Assembly: GCF_040703035.1 (NCBI RefSeq)
Contig: NZ_CP159996.1
Coordinates: 2,700,001 to 2,764,000, forward strand
From: Terribacillus aidingensis
Lineage (GTDB): Bacteria; Bacillota; Bacilli; Bacillales; Amphibacillaceae
DNA: 64,000 nt
Reading direction: 5' to 3'
Positions within the stretch are counted from its first letter, which is position 1, and each line of letters starts with the position of its first letter. Positions 52,232-60,298 of this stretch are shown here, piece after piece. Below the pieces are notes generated by a model. It had not been told where the DNA came from. It ran no database searches and saw only the letters and a list, made by a program, of their open reading frames with translations. The position numbers and the translations under genes are program-made.

Positions 52232-53230
52232 TCATACTACTTTACGTTTTTCCAGTTTGTCGATGTTTTCAAGCATGATGCCAGTACCTTTTGCTACACA
52301 ATCCATCGGATCTTCCGCAATGAATACAGGAACCTTCAATTGTTCAGCAAGCAGCTGGTCAATACCGTGAAGCAGTGCTCCACCGCCAGTCAGGATAATA
52401 CCGCGGTCGATGATGTCTGCAGACAGCTCAGGAGGTGTCTGTTCCAGTACAGTACGCGCCGCTTGTACAATCATGGCAACTGACTCACGCAGTGCTTCTT
52501 CTATTTCTTGCGAATGTACAGTGATCGTACGCGGAAGACCGCTTACCATGTCCCGGCCGCGGATATCAATCGATTCCTGACGTGCGCCTTCAAATACTGT
52601 CGCAATTTCAATTTTGATATTTTCGGCTGTACGTTCACCGATCAATAGCTTGTATTTACGTTTGATATACTGCAGGATTTCTGAATCGAACTTATCCCCA
52701 GCCATCCGAATGGACTGTGCTGTCACGATGTCACCCATGGAAAGAACAGCAACATCTGTTGTGCCGCCGCCGATATCGACGACCATATTACCGCTCGGCT
52801 GGAAGATATCCATTCCTGCACCGATAGCTGCAATTTTCGGTTCTTCCTCCAAGTATACTTTCTTACCGCCGGATTTCTCCGCAGCTTCCCTGATTGCTTT
52901 TTGTTCCACTTTCGTGATATTAGTTGGGCAGCAAATCAGCATTCGCGGTTTAGATAGAAAACCTTTTACATTGATCTTGTTGATGAAATAGCGGAGCATC
53001 GCTTCAGTTACATCAAAATCAGCGATTACGCCGTCTTTCAACGGACGAATCGCCTCAATATTTCCAGGTGTTCTGCCTACCATGCGTCGTGCTTCTTCCC
53101 CGACTTCAAGTACATTGCCTGTAATTCTGTCCATCGCGACAACGGATGGTTCATTCAGAACGATACCTTTTCCTTTTACATGTATTAGTACGTTTGCCGT
53201 ACCGAGGTCAATTCCTATATCTCGTGCCAA
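52232..53230 (-). CDS. mbl: Actin-like rod-shape protein Mbl
   Basis: Mbl is an MreB-type filament protein that guides wall synthesis along the cylinder. I start at the TTG at 53230: the chain then begins 'ARDIGIDLGTANVLIHVKGKG' like other Mbl proteins, AGGGAGG lies upstream, and the length is 332 residues against 333 in B. subtilis. Phosphate-binding loops 'DLGTANV' and 'DIGGGTTDVAV' are intact. Confidence 0.96.
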   Translation of the reverse strand: MARDIGIDLGTANVLIHVKGKGIVLNEPSVVAMDRITGNVLEVGEEARRMVGRTPGNIEAIRPLKDGVIADFDVTEAMLRYFINKINVKGFLSKPRMLICCPTNITKVEQKAIREAAEKSGGKKVYLEEEPKIAAIGAGMDIFQPSGNMVVDIGGGTTDVAVLSMGDIVTAQSIRMAGDKFDSEILQYIKRKYKLLIGERTAENIKIEIATVFEGARQESIDIRGRDMVSGLPRTITVHSQEIEEALRESVAMIVQAARTVLEQTPPELSADIIDRGIILTGGGALLHGIDQLLAEQLKVPVFIAEDPMDCVAKGTGIMLENIDKLEKRKVV

Positions 53231-53413
53231 TATCCTCAGATCCTCCCTGTAAAGATAGAAACTTTGTCGCATCCGTTCGAGAACATAATGCTACTTATCT
53301 TATAGTGTAGCACAAAACATGGAGAATAGTAGCAAATTCTGAAAGAAAAGAAGGATAAAAGTAGGAATATTGGAAAGGGATTGGATGAACCTTTACAGGA
53401 TGAAAGTTGGGTT

Positions 53414-53683
53414 TTAGGCAGGAGCGTCGGTATTTGTTTCCAGCTTATACTTCAATTTGGTAGCCTCCCCGCCCCTTAGATGACGGATAGCTTTGTGATA
53501 ATCAAGGATCTCCTTCACTTCATTGGCCAAATCCGGATTGATCTCCGGCAGTCTCTCTGTCAGATCTTTATGCACAGTACTCTTGGATACACCGAATTCC
53601 TTTGCAATCACGCGAACTGTCTTCTTCGTTTCCACAATGTGCTTACCTATGCGCACCGTGCGCTCTTTGATATAATCATGCAC
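53414..53683 (-). CDS. spoIIID: Sporulation regulator SpoIIID
   Basis: SpoIIID controls mother-cell genes during sporulation. I start at the GTG at 53683, with AAGGAGG upstream; the chain then reads 'HDYIKERTVRIGKHIVETKKTVR', matching B. subtilis SpoIIID, and has 89 residues. The helix-turn-helix is 'TVRVIAKEFGVSKSTVHKDLTERL'-like (~residues 22-45). A longer frame to 53722 lacks support. It is followed by mbl, as in B. subtilis. Confidence 0.96.
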   Translation of the reverse strand: MHDYIKERTVRIGKHIVETKKTVRVIAKEFGVSKSTVHKDLTERLPEINPDLANEVKEILDYHKAIRHLRGGEATKLKYKLETNTDAPA

Positions 53684-53882
53684 AGCCCATGCCTCCTTAA
53701 GTTGACGGTTCTTGATGTTCATGAGACAAGATGAGAAGCGATGAAGTAATTCGGATATGTATTTTTCTTGTGCAAGTCATAGATGATTGGGCATCTGCGG
53801 CGTTGAGCGCTTCACACTCGTTCCCTTCAAACACTTGCTTTGGTTTGTAACATCTTATTAGCTGGAAAGCTGTTTTATTCCA

Positions 53883-53916
53883 TAAAAAAGACCCTCTCAG
53901 CTAGTGGAGGGTCTGT
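53883..53916 (-). terminator. Terminator at the end of the AimR-like gene
   Basis: AGACCCTC pairs with GAGGGTCT around CTAG-containing loop sequence, directly at the stop codon, with TTTTTTATG following on the minus strand. Confidence 0.75.
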
Positions 53917-54964
53917 CGTTATCTATTTTCTGGATTGCGTACATAGGTAAACGGGAAAAATAGAAGTCTTTATGTCTGCGGATGAATAGGTGATAGGATG
54001 CCACTAGATAATCCTTATTCTGGTGGATGAGTCCATAGAAGTATTTATAAAAAGCTGTCTGTTTTTCAGGCTTCCACTTAGGATAGCGCTTTCTTGCATT
54101 TTCCACTTCGCCAAGCTGAAACTCGATATATGCAAGTGCATGCGGGTCATCTGTCAAATACGTATGCAAAATCCCAAAGTGGGCTGCTACGATCGGCAGC
54201 ACTTGCCGGTCAAGTAATTGTGCCAGACAAGTGATGCTGTATTGCTTTGCCATCTTGCTCCCTTCAGCAAGATGAGAAAAGCTTGCAATCTTGTCATCGA
54301 AAAGGAAGGTCAAACCCATCTTGTAATGCTGTACGGCTCGCTGGCCTGGCAGATATGTATGTTGGAGAATGTTCCTGCTATGTTTCCGGGCAATGATCAA
54401 TTCGTTCCGTTTCCAATGATATTGGAACAGCAGCTTGTCCATTCGTACAGTCATCATGATGCGCAGGAAATAATCTTTGATAAGGATAATCGTCTCCTGT
54501 AATTCATCCAGATAATATGCAATGGCATGATAATCGTGGCATTGGAAATGCTGGTAGATCCTGCCGAACAGAATCAAAGCCTTCGCCTCTGGAAAATCCG
54601 CTTGATGGCGGCTTATCTGCCTTTCAAACTCATTACCTGGCAGCTTGTACACCTGGTACTGATTTATTAGTTCATATAAGTGGGCATATGACCTGTTCCG
54701 CCGGTGCAATGATTGCTTATTCTTTTGTATCAGCAGCTGAAGCTCTTCTTCATAAAAGTTCATACCAAGGAAATCCATTGCTGCCAACTGAACATCGGCA
54801 GATGCGGAATGTACACAGAAATTCGCAGTCAGGTCTGTTACCTGCTTCACATCATGACTTGTCTCTACTAGCTGAATGAAGGACCAAAGATCTGTCATCC
54901 GGCTTGTTGCTGCCGAGAGCTTGCCCAAGTCAGTCGCTTCCTTACGCAAACTGGATTGATTCAA
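53897..54964 (-). CDS. AimR-like TPR peptide receptor
   Basis: AimR proteins are RRNPP-type receptors of short arbitrium peptides in SPbeta-like phages. The 355 residues are nearly all helical TPR-like. Matches to phage AimR are visible in order: 'VQLAAMDFLGMNFYEEELQLLI' against the AimR segment 'RSALEYADANMFFEIEDVLI', a central 'EARKHSRNIL'-type helix ('IIARKHSRNILQHT'), and the end 'FYFSRLPMYAIQKI' against 'FLIRLPLLELQK'. The N-terminal DNA-binding part is about 15 residues shorter than in phi3T AimR and may be degenerate. No aimP-like peptide gene follows: a terminator sits at the stop, and the neighbours are sporulation genes, not phage genes. Confidence 0.68.
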   Translation of the reverse strand: MNQSSLRKEATDLGKLSAATSRMTDLWSFIQLVETSHDVKQVTDLTANFCVHSASADVQLAAMDFLGMNFYEEELQLLIQKNKQSLHRRNRSYAHLYELINQYQVYKLPGNEFERQISRHQADFPEAKALILFGRIYQHFQCHDYHAIAYYLDELQETIILIKDYFLRIMMTVRMDKLLFQYHWKRNELIIARKHSRNILQHTYLPGQRAVQHYKMGLTFLFDDKIASFSHLAEGSKMAKQYSITCLAQLLDRQVLPIVAAHFGILHTYLTDDPHALAYIEFQLGEVENARKRYPKWKPEKQTAFYKYFYGLIHQNKDYLVASYHLFIRRHKDFYFSRLPMYAIQKIDNDRPSTS

Positions 54965-55145
54965 CGTTCCTTTCTCCTCTCACATTTCCCAATCTTACCT
55001 CCATGGAATCACTTGACTTCGACTTTCACTTTGTGTTTTGCACCATTTCATTATTCCATCTTTTCAGATAATTTCAAGCAGTTTCTAGTCTGATTCGTTC
55101 GACAAATTATTAGGTTTCCTGGTTTTATTGTTGGGCTGCTTTATG

Positions 55146-55178
55146 CCTAAAAAAAGCACCCCGGGCTCGGGGTGCTTC
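55146..55178 (-). terminator. Terminator of spoIIQ
   Basis: AAGCACCCCG (55154-55163) pairs with CGGGGTGCTT (55168-55177), T tract on the minus strand. Confidence 0.85.
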
Positions 55179-55185
55179 TGTCGAA

Positions 55186-56103
55186 TCAAGTTTGGGCTGA
55201 AGAAGAGGAAGACGTTGCTTCGTCCTCTGGCTGCTCATCTTGTTCTGGAGATTTTTCTTCATCAGATGTATCAGGCGTTTCTTCTGTATCACCTGATTCA
55301 TCTGTTGGAGTTGCTTCAGCATCTGCATTTTCTTCCGCTGGAGCTTCAGTCTCAGTCTGTTCATTCTGACCAGCTGTGTCAGCTGTATCTTCCTGTACTG
55401 CTTCTGCTTCAGCTTTTGCTTCCTGCAATTTGCTTACAGGCTGATTGAAAAAGCTTTCCGGGTTTACAGGTGTATCGCCGTTAAGCACTTCAAAGTGCAA
55501 ATGTGTCGCTTTATCTTTTGCAAATAGGCTCTGTCCTGCTGTTGCAAGCACATCACCTTGTTTCACTTCCTGGCCTGCTTCTACTTTCACATCTTCCAGA
55601 CTTGCATAATACGTTACTACACCATTTTTATGCTCGATCTGAACAACGTTTCCGTGGAGGGCATCTTCCTTCACTTCTGTGACTGTCCCGCTCAGTGCAG
55701 CAAGGACATCGAATGCTCCGCCATCAGCTGCAGCGTAATCCACTCCGGTGCTTTGATAGTATTTGTTGTCGTAGAGTACGAGTGCATTCTCTTGGGCTTC
55801 GCTGTCTGCATTGTGGTCATAGAATTTCGTTACGACTGTTGCTTCTGCGTCTTCAGCTACAGGAGCTTTCACTACTTCGTCTTGTTCTGCTACAGGAGTT
55901 GCTTCTTCATCTCCATTAAAATTCAGGGAGTCGAAGATGCCTTTGTCATCCTCTGCTTGTTCCGGATCATTCGTACCGCTTTGGTACCACAATACGGCTG
56001 TCAGAAGCAAAGCAGAAATACCAAGATACAACGCTGGGAAAAACCATTTTTTACGGAAAAGACGTTTCCACTTAGATTTTGAAACGCTATTTTTTTCCTT
56101 CAT
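55186..56103 (-). CDS. spoIIQ: Forespore channel protein SpoIIQ
   Basis: SpoIIQ is made in the forespore and binds SpoIIIAH of the mother cell. It has 305 residues: a basic N-terminus, one membrane helix (~20-40), a linker and an M23/LytM domain (~100-225). The first zinc ligand is replaced by Ser ('YQSTGVDYA' where active enzymes have H...D), as in B. subtilis SpoIIQ, while 'HLHFEV' remains; the domain is likely structural, not catalytic. The last ~80 residues are a highly acidic Glu/Thr/Ala/Asp tail ending in a serine run. A sigma-F-type promoter precedes it. Confidence 0.92.
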   Translation of the reverse strand: MKEKNSVSKSKWKRLFRKKWFFPALYLGISALLLTAVLWYQSGTNDPEQAEDDKGIFDSLNFNGDEEATPVAEQDEVVKAPVAEDAEATVVTKFYDHNADSEAQENALVLYDNKYYQSTGVDYAAADGGAFDVLAALSGTVTEVKEDALHGNVVQIEHKNGVVTYYASLEDVKVEAGQEVKQGDVLATAGQSLFAKDKATHLHFEVLNGDTPVNPESFFNQPVSKLQEAKAEAEAVQEDTADTAGQNEQTETEAPAEENADAEATPTDESGDTEETPDTSDEEKSPEQDEQPEDEATSSSSSAQT

Positions 56104-56123
56104 AGATCATCACCTCTGCAACC

Positions 56124-56152
56124 ATTGTCGTCACAAAGATAGATTCCTATAC
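56124..56152 (-). promoter_or_regulatory. Sigma-F-type promoter of spoIIQ
   Basis: On the minus strand GTATA, a 15-bp spacer and GACGACAAT, close to the sigma-F consensus GYATA-N15-GGNNANANT (one mismatch at the second -10 base). Confidence 0.6.
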
Positions 56153-56178
56153 ATATGTTTCAGAAAATTTTTCCATCC

Positions 56179-57216
56179 TTACTTGGACACGAGCTTGGCG
56201 CCTTCTGCCGGCAGTTTATTAATCTCCGTATCTTTATAATAGTACGTCAGGATATCCTTATACGATTTGCCTTCTGCAGCCATGCCATTCGCACCATATT
56301 GACTCATCCCGACGCCATGACCATACCCCTTTGTTTGAAAGATGAGATGATCATCCTTCATTGATAACGTGAAATCTGTCGATTTGAGTCCTAGTTTTTC
56401 GCGAATTTCCCTGCCTGTGAACTGCTTGCCTCCAATTGCCACTTCGGCTACGCGCTGACTGCTGTTGCGTTTCAGCTCACCTGGGGGGGTATTCGGATCA
56501 ATTTCGACACCAAGCAGCTTCTCTGCTTCCTCGATTTCAATTACTTTCTGATCTTCAAATTTCGGTGACTGCTTATCCCATGGACTTTCAACTGATTTCA
56601 AATATGGCAGCGGATTTTCCCAATAGTTCTCCGCATTTTCCGTGTATCCATTGCTTGTGGAGAAAAAGGAAGGCGTAATCGGTTCACCGTCATATGTGAT
56701 AATCTCCCCGCTTGTTCCTTCCGCCGCCTCTGTCAGCTTCGTCATTTTTTCTTCATAATCCCTGCCCCATGCCTGGCGGAGCTCGTCTTCATTCTTGTAT
56801 ACTTGGTCGCTGGTAGAATCCGATACCTCAATCGCTTCCGGTTTCTCTGCTTGATGATCTTCCATATAACGTACCACGTAAGTCCGAGCTGCGACCGCTT
56901 GCGCCTTGAGTGCTTCCAGTTCGAAGTCGGCGGGCATCTCAGAAGCGACTACACGTGTCACGTACGTCTCAAGCGGAACCGTTTCAACTGTATTGCTTGC
57001 TGTACGGCTTACTTCCACTGCTACACTGGCTGTTTCCTTGATCTCTTTTTCTTGTTCCATTGCTGTTGCCGTCCTCTCCATTCCGCCGGGGTCTATAAAT
57101 GGTACTACAATCAATGTAGGGAGCGCCACGATGACAGTGAATAAACAGACGATCAAGATGCTGATGACTATGTGGGACTTGAGACGTCGCTTTGTGCTTG
57201 GTTTCTTATTTTGCAT
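56179..57216 (-). CDS. spoIID: Sporulation lytic transglycosylase SpoIID
   Basis: SpoIID cleaves glycan strands during engulfment with SpoIIM and SpoIIP. It has 345 residues, one N-terminal membrane helix (~14-38) and the SpoIID domain with 'RVVASEMPADFELEALKAQAVAARTYV' (active-site Glu region), 'YTENAENYWENPLPYL' and 'GYGHGVGMSQYGA'. AAGGAGG precedes the ATG. I looked for a sigma-E promoter; CATAGAGT upstream is a possible -10, but the -35 is not convincing. Confidence 0.94.
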   Translation of the reverse strand: MQNKKPSTKRRLKSHIVISILIVCLFTVIVALPTLIVVPFIDPGGMERTATAMEQEKEIKETASVAVEVSRTASNTVETVPLETYVTRVVASEMPADFELEALKAQAVAARTYVVRYMEDHQAEKPEAIEVSDSTSDQVYKNEDELRQAWGRDYEEKMTKLTEAAEGTSGEIITYDGEPITPSFFSTSNGYTENAENYWENPLPYLKSVESPWDKQSPKFEDQKVIEIEEAEKLLGVEIDPNTPPGELKRNSSQRVAEVAIGGKQFTGREIREKLGLKSTDFTLSMKDDHLIFQTKGYGHGVGMSQYGANGMAAEGKSYKDILTYYYKDTEINKLPAEGAKLVSK

Positions 57217-57292
57217 AGAGGACCTCCTTATCTGCCTGCTGGTCTACTCTTTACTCTATGTATCTTCTGTGGATTGCTAGAACATCTGCCCA

Positions 57293-57325
57293 TAAAAAAA
57301 TAGAGTACCCGCGGGCACTCTATCA
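57293..57325 (-). terminator. Terminator of the murein-peptide operon
   Basis: ATAGAGT-A-CCC and GGG-C-ACTCTAT form a stem around GC; the minus strand continues with TTTTTTT. It closes the dpp-ykf operon. Confidence 0.8.
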
Positions 57326-58210
57326 GCTCCAATATCTTCTGACGGCACAAAGCTCTGTTTCATATACTGTGCCCGCCAAATTCAGTATTTCAATTTGTCT
57401 TCCTGTTTTCGGGGCATGCAGCATTTTTCCGTTTCCATAATAGAAACCAACATGGTGAATACGTCCCTTTCCACCATCATAAGCGAAGAACAGCAAATCC
57501 CCCGGTTCTGCTTGATCCAAACTAATGGCTTTTCCCTCCAAAGCCTGTGCACTCGCATCCCGCGGAATGACATAACCGCTCGCAAGATGCATATTGTAAG
57601 CAAATCCGGAGCAGTCGTAGCCCCAGCTGCTCATTCCGCCCCATAGATAGTCCAGCCCAATGAATTGTTCCGCATACGTGATCAGTGCCTCACCGTCTTC
57701 CTCATGAAAAGTCCAGATACTGCTTTGGGCCTTGGAAAGTCGCCCCCGACCGAGCGGTGTCAGAACGGTAAAGGCTGTTCCCGACTCTTCAATAAATGGC
57801 AGCTTTGTCAAAAAACTGAGTTGAACTATCTTGCCGGAACCCTCTACTTGCAGAGCAGCCTGCTTCGCTCGTACTTCAACCATATGATCTGATTTTGGCA
57901 GCGGATCTGCAAGCTGACGAGCGGGAATCCATCCGGGATATCCTTGTTCATCTTTTGGTGTGGACTGGGAGGGTATCACCACTTTGACCCAGTCACCCTT
58001 CCGCTCCACTTCCCATACTGTTGTGCCGAATAGCACTTGTGATTGAAGCAAATTGTTTTCATGAAGCTCCAATCTATCGGCGTGAGAAAGGTCATGCACC
58101 CAGCGTGACGGATTAGACGGATTAGAAACAATCGGTGTATCCACTTGTCTGGAGGAGGCAGGATTTGTCCACAGATTAGCGACGGAAACAGCAATCACAC
58201 TTTCTTTCAT
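57323..58210 (-). CDS. ykfC: Gamma-D-glutamyl-L-diamino acid endopeptidase YkfC (NlpC/P60)
   Basis: YkfC-type enzymes split murein tripeptides to L-Ala-D-Glu plus diaminopimelate in the cytoplasm. It has 295 residues: two SH3-like N-terminal domains (~10-165) and a C-terminal NlpC/P60 domain with catalytic Cys in 'GYDCSGFAY', His in 'IHHVGFYYG' and a third residue in 'MLHAPKTG'. There is no signal peptide. Its ATG overlaps the ykfB stop (ATGA). Confidence 0.92.
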   Translation of the reverse strand: MKESVIAVSVANLWTNPASSRQVDTPIVSNPSNPSRWVHDLSHADRLELHENNLLQSQVLFGTTVWEVERKGDWVKVVIPSQSTPKDEQGYPGWIPARQLADPLPKSDHMVEVRAKQAALQVEGSGKIVQLSFLTKLPFIEESGTAFTVLTPLGRGRLSKAQSSIWTFHEEDGEALITYAEQFIGLDYLWGGMSSWGYDCSGFAYNMHLASGYVIPRDASAQALEGKAISLDQAEPGDLLFFAYDGGKGRIHHVGFYYGNGKMLHAPKTGRQIEILNLAGTVYETELCAVRRYWS

Positions 58211-59304
58211 AATACCTTTTCTCCTTGGACATCCACTGCCAGGATACCGAGCCCTGGCGATGCATTGAGCAGCAGTCTGCTACCTTCATATCGGACACCG
58301 CCTGTAACGATATCCTCCCGGAGCATGAGCGGTGCATCAAAATCGACCCGTGTAATATGCTGCTGACTGGCAGCCAGATGCGCTGCTGCACTGATACCGA
58401 TTCGGGATTCGATCATACAGCCGACCATGCATTCTACACCATAAGAGCGAGCTATACGGGCGATATCCAGGGCAGGCTGAATGCCGCCCGCTTTCATCAA
58501 TTTGATATTGAGCAAGTCAGCCGCACGCATTTCCAGCAGTGCAAGGGCATCCTGCGGAGAAAATAAGCTTTCATCAGCCATGACTGGTGTCTGGACATTT
58601 GCTGTTACATACTGTAATCCCTTCAAATCTGCAGCAGCTGTGGGCTGTTCCACAAGTTCGATAGCAAGATCCATATCCTCCATCCTGCTGATGGCACGGA
58701 CTGCGGTTTTCCTATCCCACCCTTGGTTTGCATCAAGACGAAGCGTGATACTGCTGCCTACTGCCTCCCGAATTGCTTGAAGTCTTTTTATATCCGTTTC
58801 GATATCATCCTTGCCGACTTTTATTTTCAAGGTCCGGAAACCGTCCTTTACATAGCCTGCAGCGTCTGACGCCATTTCCGATGGTGTATTGACGCTGACT
58901 GTGTAGTCGGTTTCCAATGTATCACGAGCGCCGCCCAGCAGCTGATACAGCGGAATACCTGCATACTGTGCAATACAGTCATGCAATGCCATATCTACAG
59001 CTGCTTTGGCGCTTGTGTTGCCGACGAGGCATTGCTGCAGCTGATGAAATAATGCGTCTCGTTCCAGCAATGACATGCCGATGATGGCAGGTTTGATGAT
59101 GGCTTCAACAGCATAACGAATGCTTGCCAGGCTGTCTCCCGTTATCACATGCGTCGGCGGAGCTTCCCCCCAGCCAATCACACCATCATCAGTTGTCACT
59201 TTTACAACGATGCTCTCTGCTACTGTCACCGTTCGCAGCGCTGTCTTGAAGGCTTTTTTCAAAGGAACTGCAGATTGGTATACATCTATTCGAGCAACCT
59301 TCAT
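58207..59304 (-). CDS. ykfB: L-Ala-D/L-Glu epimerase YkfB
   Basis: This enzyme turns L-Ala-D-Glu from murein into L-Ala-L-Glu. It has 365 residues from the ATG at 59304, which overlaps the ykfA stop. It is an enolase-superfamily protein with the KxK base in 'TLKIKVG' and metal ligands in 'LRLDANQGW', 'IELVEQP' and 'VMADESLFS'; a second lysine lies in 'LLNIKLMKAGG'. A longer upstream frame lacks a ribosome site. Confidence 0.93.
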   Translation of the reverse strand: MKVARIDVYQSAVPLKKAFKTALRTVTVAESIVVKVTTDDGVIGWGEAPPTHVITGDSLASIRYAVEAIIKPAIIGMSLLERDALFHQLQQCLVGNTSAKAAVDMALHDCIAQYAGIPLYQLLGGARDTLETDYTVSVNTPSEMASDAAGYVKDGFRTLKIKVGKDDIETDIKRLQAIREAVGSSITLRLDANQGWDRKTAVRAISRMEDMDLAIELVEQPTAAADLKGLQYVTANVQTPVMADESLFSPQDALALLEMRAADLLNIKLMKAGGIQPALDIARIARSYGVECMVGCMIESRIGISAAAHLAASQQHITRVDFDAPLMLREDIVTGGVRYEGSRLLLNASPGLGILAVDVQGEKVL

Positions 59305-60224
59305 GCTCTCACCCCAGCACTCACCTGCAGGGTTTTCGTTTTTGTATCCATCGTTGCTTCTGTTCCAAGCGGCACTGTGATATTCGGATTGCAATGTCCG
59401 ATACGGAACCCTTTAAGGACAGGCTTTTCCAGGTCCGTCAGGTAATCAACAAGGACTTGATCAAAGGAGAGTGACGTTTCTGGATCCTTCGCTTCGCAAT
59501 CCGTGAAATCCCCAATAAGAATGCCTGCTGCCTGATCCAGCTTGCCTGCCAGCTTCAGCTGATTCAGCATACTGTCAATTTTATATGGCGATTCAGAAAC
59601 ATCTTCTAACAAAAGCAGCTTACCCTTTGTATCAATTTCATCTGGTGTACCAAGTGTACTCGTCAGCAAGGATAGGTTGCCGCCAACTAATGCTCCTGTA
59701 GCTCTTCCATGCACGATAGCCTCCAGCGGAGAAATAGCTGTTGTATAAACAACATCCTGTGGGATGAAGAATTGCTGGAGCAAATCATAACTCAGTTTGG
59801 CAAAGTCAGATTCCCCCATGTCGGAAGCTACCATGGGACCATGAAAAGTAATCAGTCCAGTCCGCTGTCTGATTGCTGTATGTAGATACGTTATATCACT
59901 GTATCCGAGCAGCACTTTCGGGTTTTGTTTGATAGCTTCATAATCCAGCATTTCAACAATCCGAGCAGAACCATAGCCGCCTCTGCTGCAAATGATTCCT
60001 TTTACTTCATTATCTTTGAACATATCGTTCAGATCAGCAGCTCGATCAGAGTCAGAACCCGCAAGATAGCCATATTTGTCAAACACATGCTTCCCCAGCT
60101 TCACATGCAGACCTAACGATTCCACAATCTTGATCCCCTGCTCGAGTTCCTCGCGTTTAATCGGACCTGCTGGTGATACAATCCCGATTGTATCTCCTTT
60201 TTTCCACACAGATGCTTTCATCAT
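59301..60224 (-). CDS. ykfA: LD-carboxypeptidase YkfA (peptidase S66)
   Basis: This enzyme removes the terminal D-Ala from murein tetrapeptides. I start at the ATG at 60224 after GGGAGGAG, giving 307 residues. S66 features: 'VSPAGPI' near the N-terminus, 'CSRGGYGSARI', the nucleophile Ser in 'LLGYSDITYLH', and the C-terminal 'GFRIGHCNPNITVPLG' with the catalytic His. It overlaps ykfB by 4 nt and follows the binding-protein gene by 74 bp. Confidence 0.93.
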   Translation of the reverse strand: MMKASVWKKGDTIGIVSPAGPIKREELEQGIKIVESLGLHVKLGKHVFDKYGYLAGSDSDRAADLNDMFKDNEVKGIICSRGGYGSARIVEMLDYEAIKQNPKVLLGYSDITYLHTAIRQRTGLITFHGPMVASDMGESDFAKLSYDLLQQFFIPQDVVYTTAISPLEAIVHGRATGALVGGNLSLLTSTLGTPDEIDTKGKLLLLEDVSESPYKIDSMLNQLKLAGKLDQAAGILIGDFTDCEAKDPETSLSFDQVLVDYLTDLEKPVLKGFRIGHCNPNITVPLGTEATMDTKTKTLQVSAGVRA

Positions 60225-60298
60225 TATCTCCTCCCAGTCTATATGTATGGTATGACAGACGGAAGAGAAGTGGCTCTCACCACTTCTCTTCATCTGCT

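Noticed and set aside
53897..54964. A prophage lysis-lysogeny region.
   Set aside because: Only the receptor resembles phage genes; neighbours on both sides are core sporulation genes and no integrase, structural gene or attachment repeat was seen.
57217..57290. A sigma-E promoter for spoIID.
   Set aside because: CATAGAGT is a fair -10, but no matching -35 lies 13-14 bp upstream.
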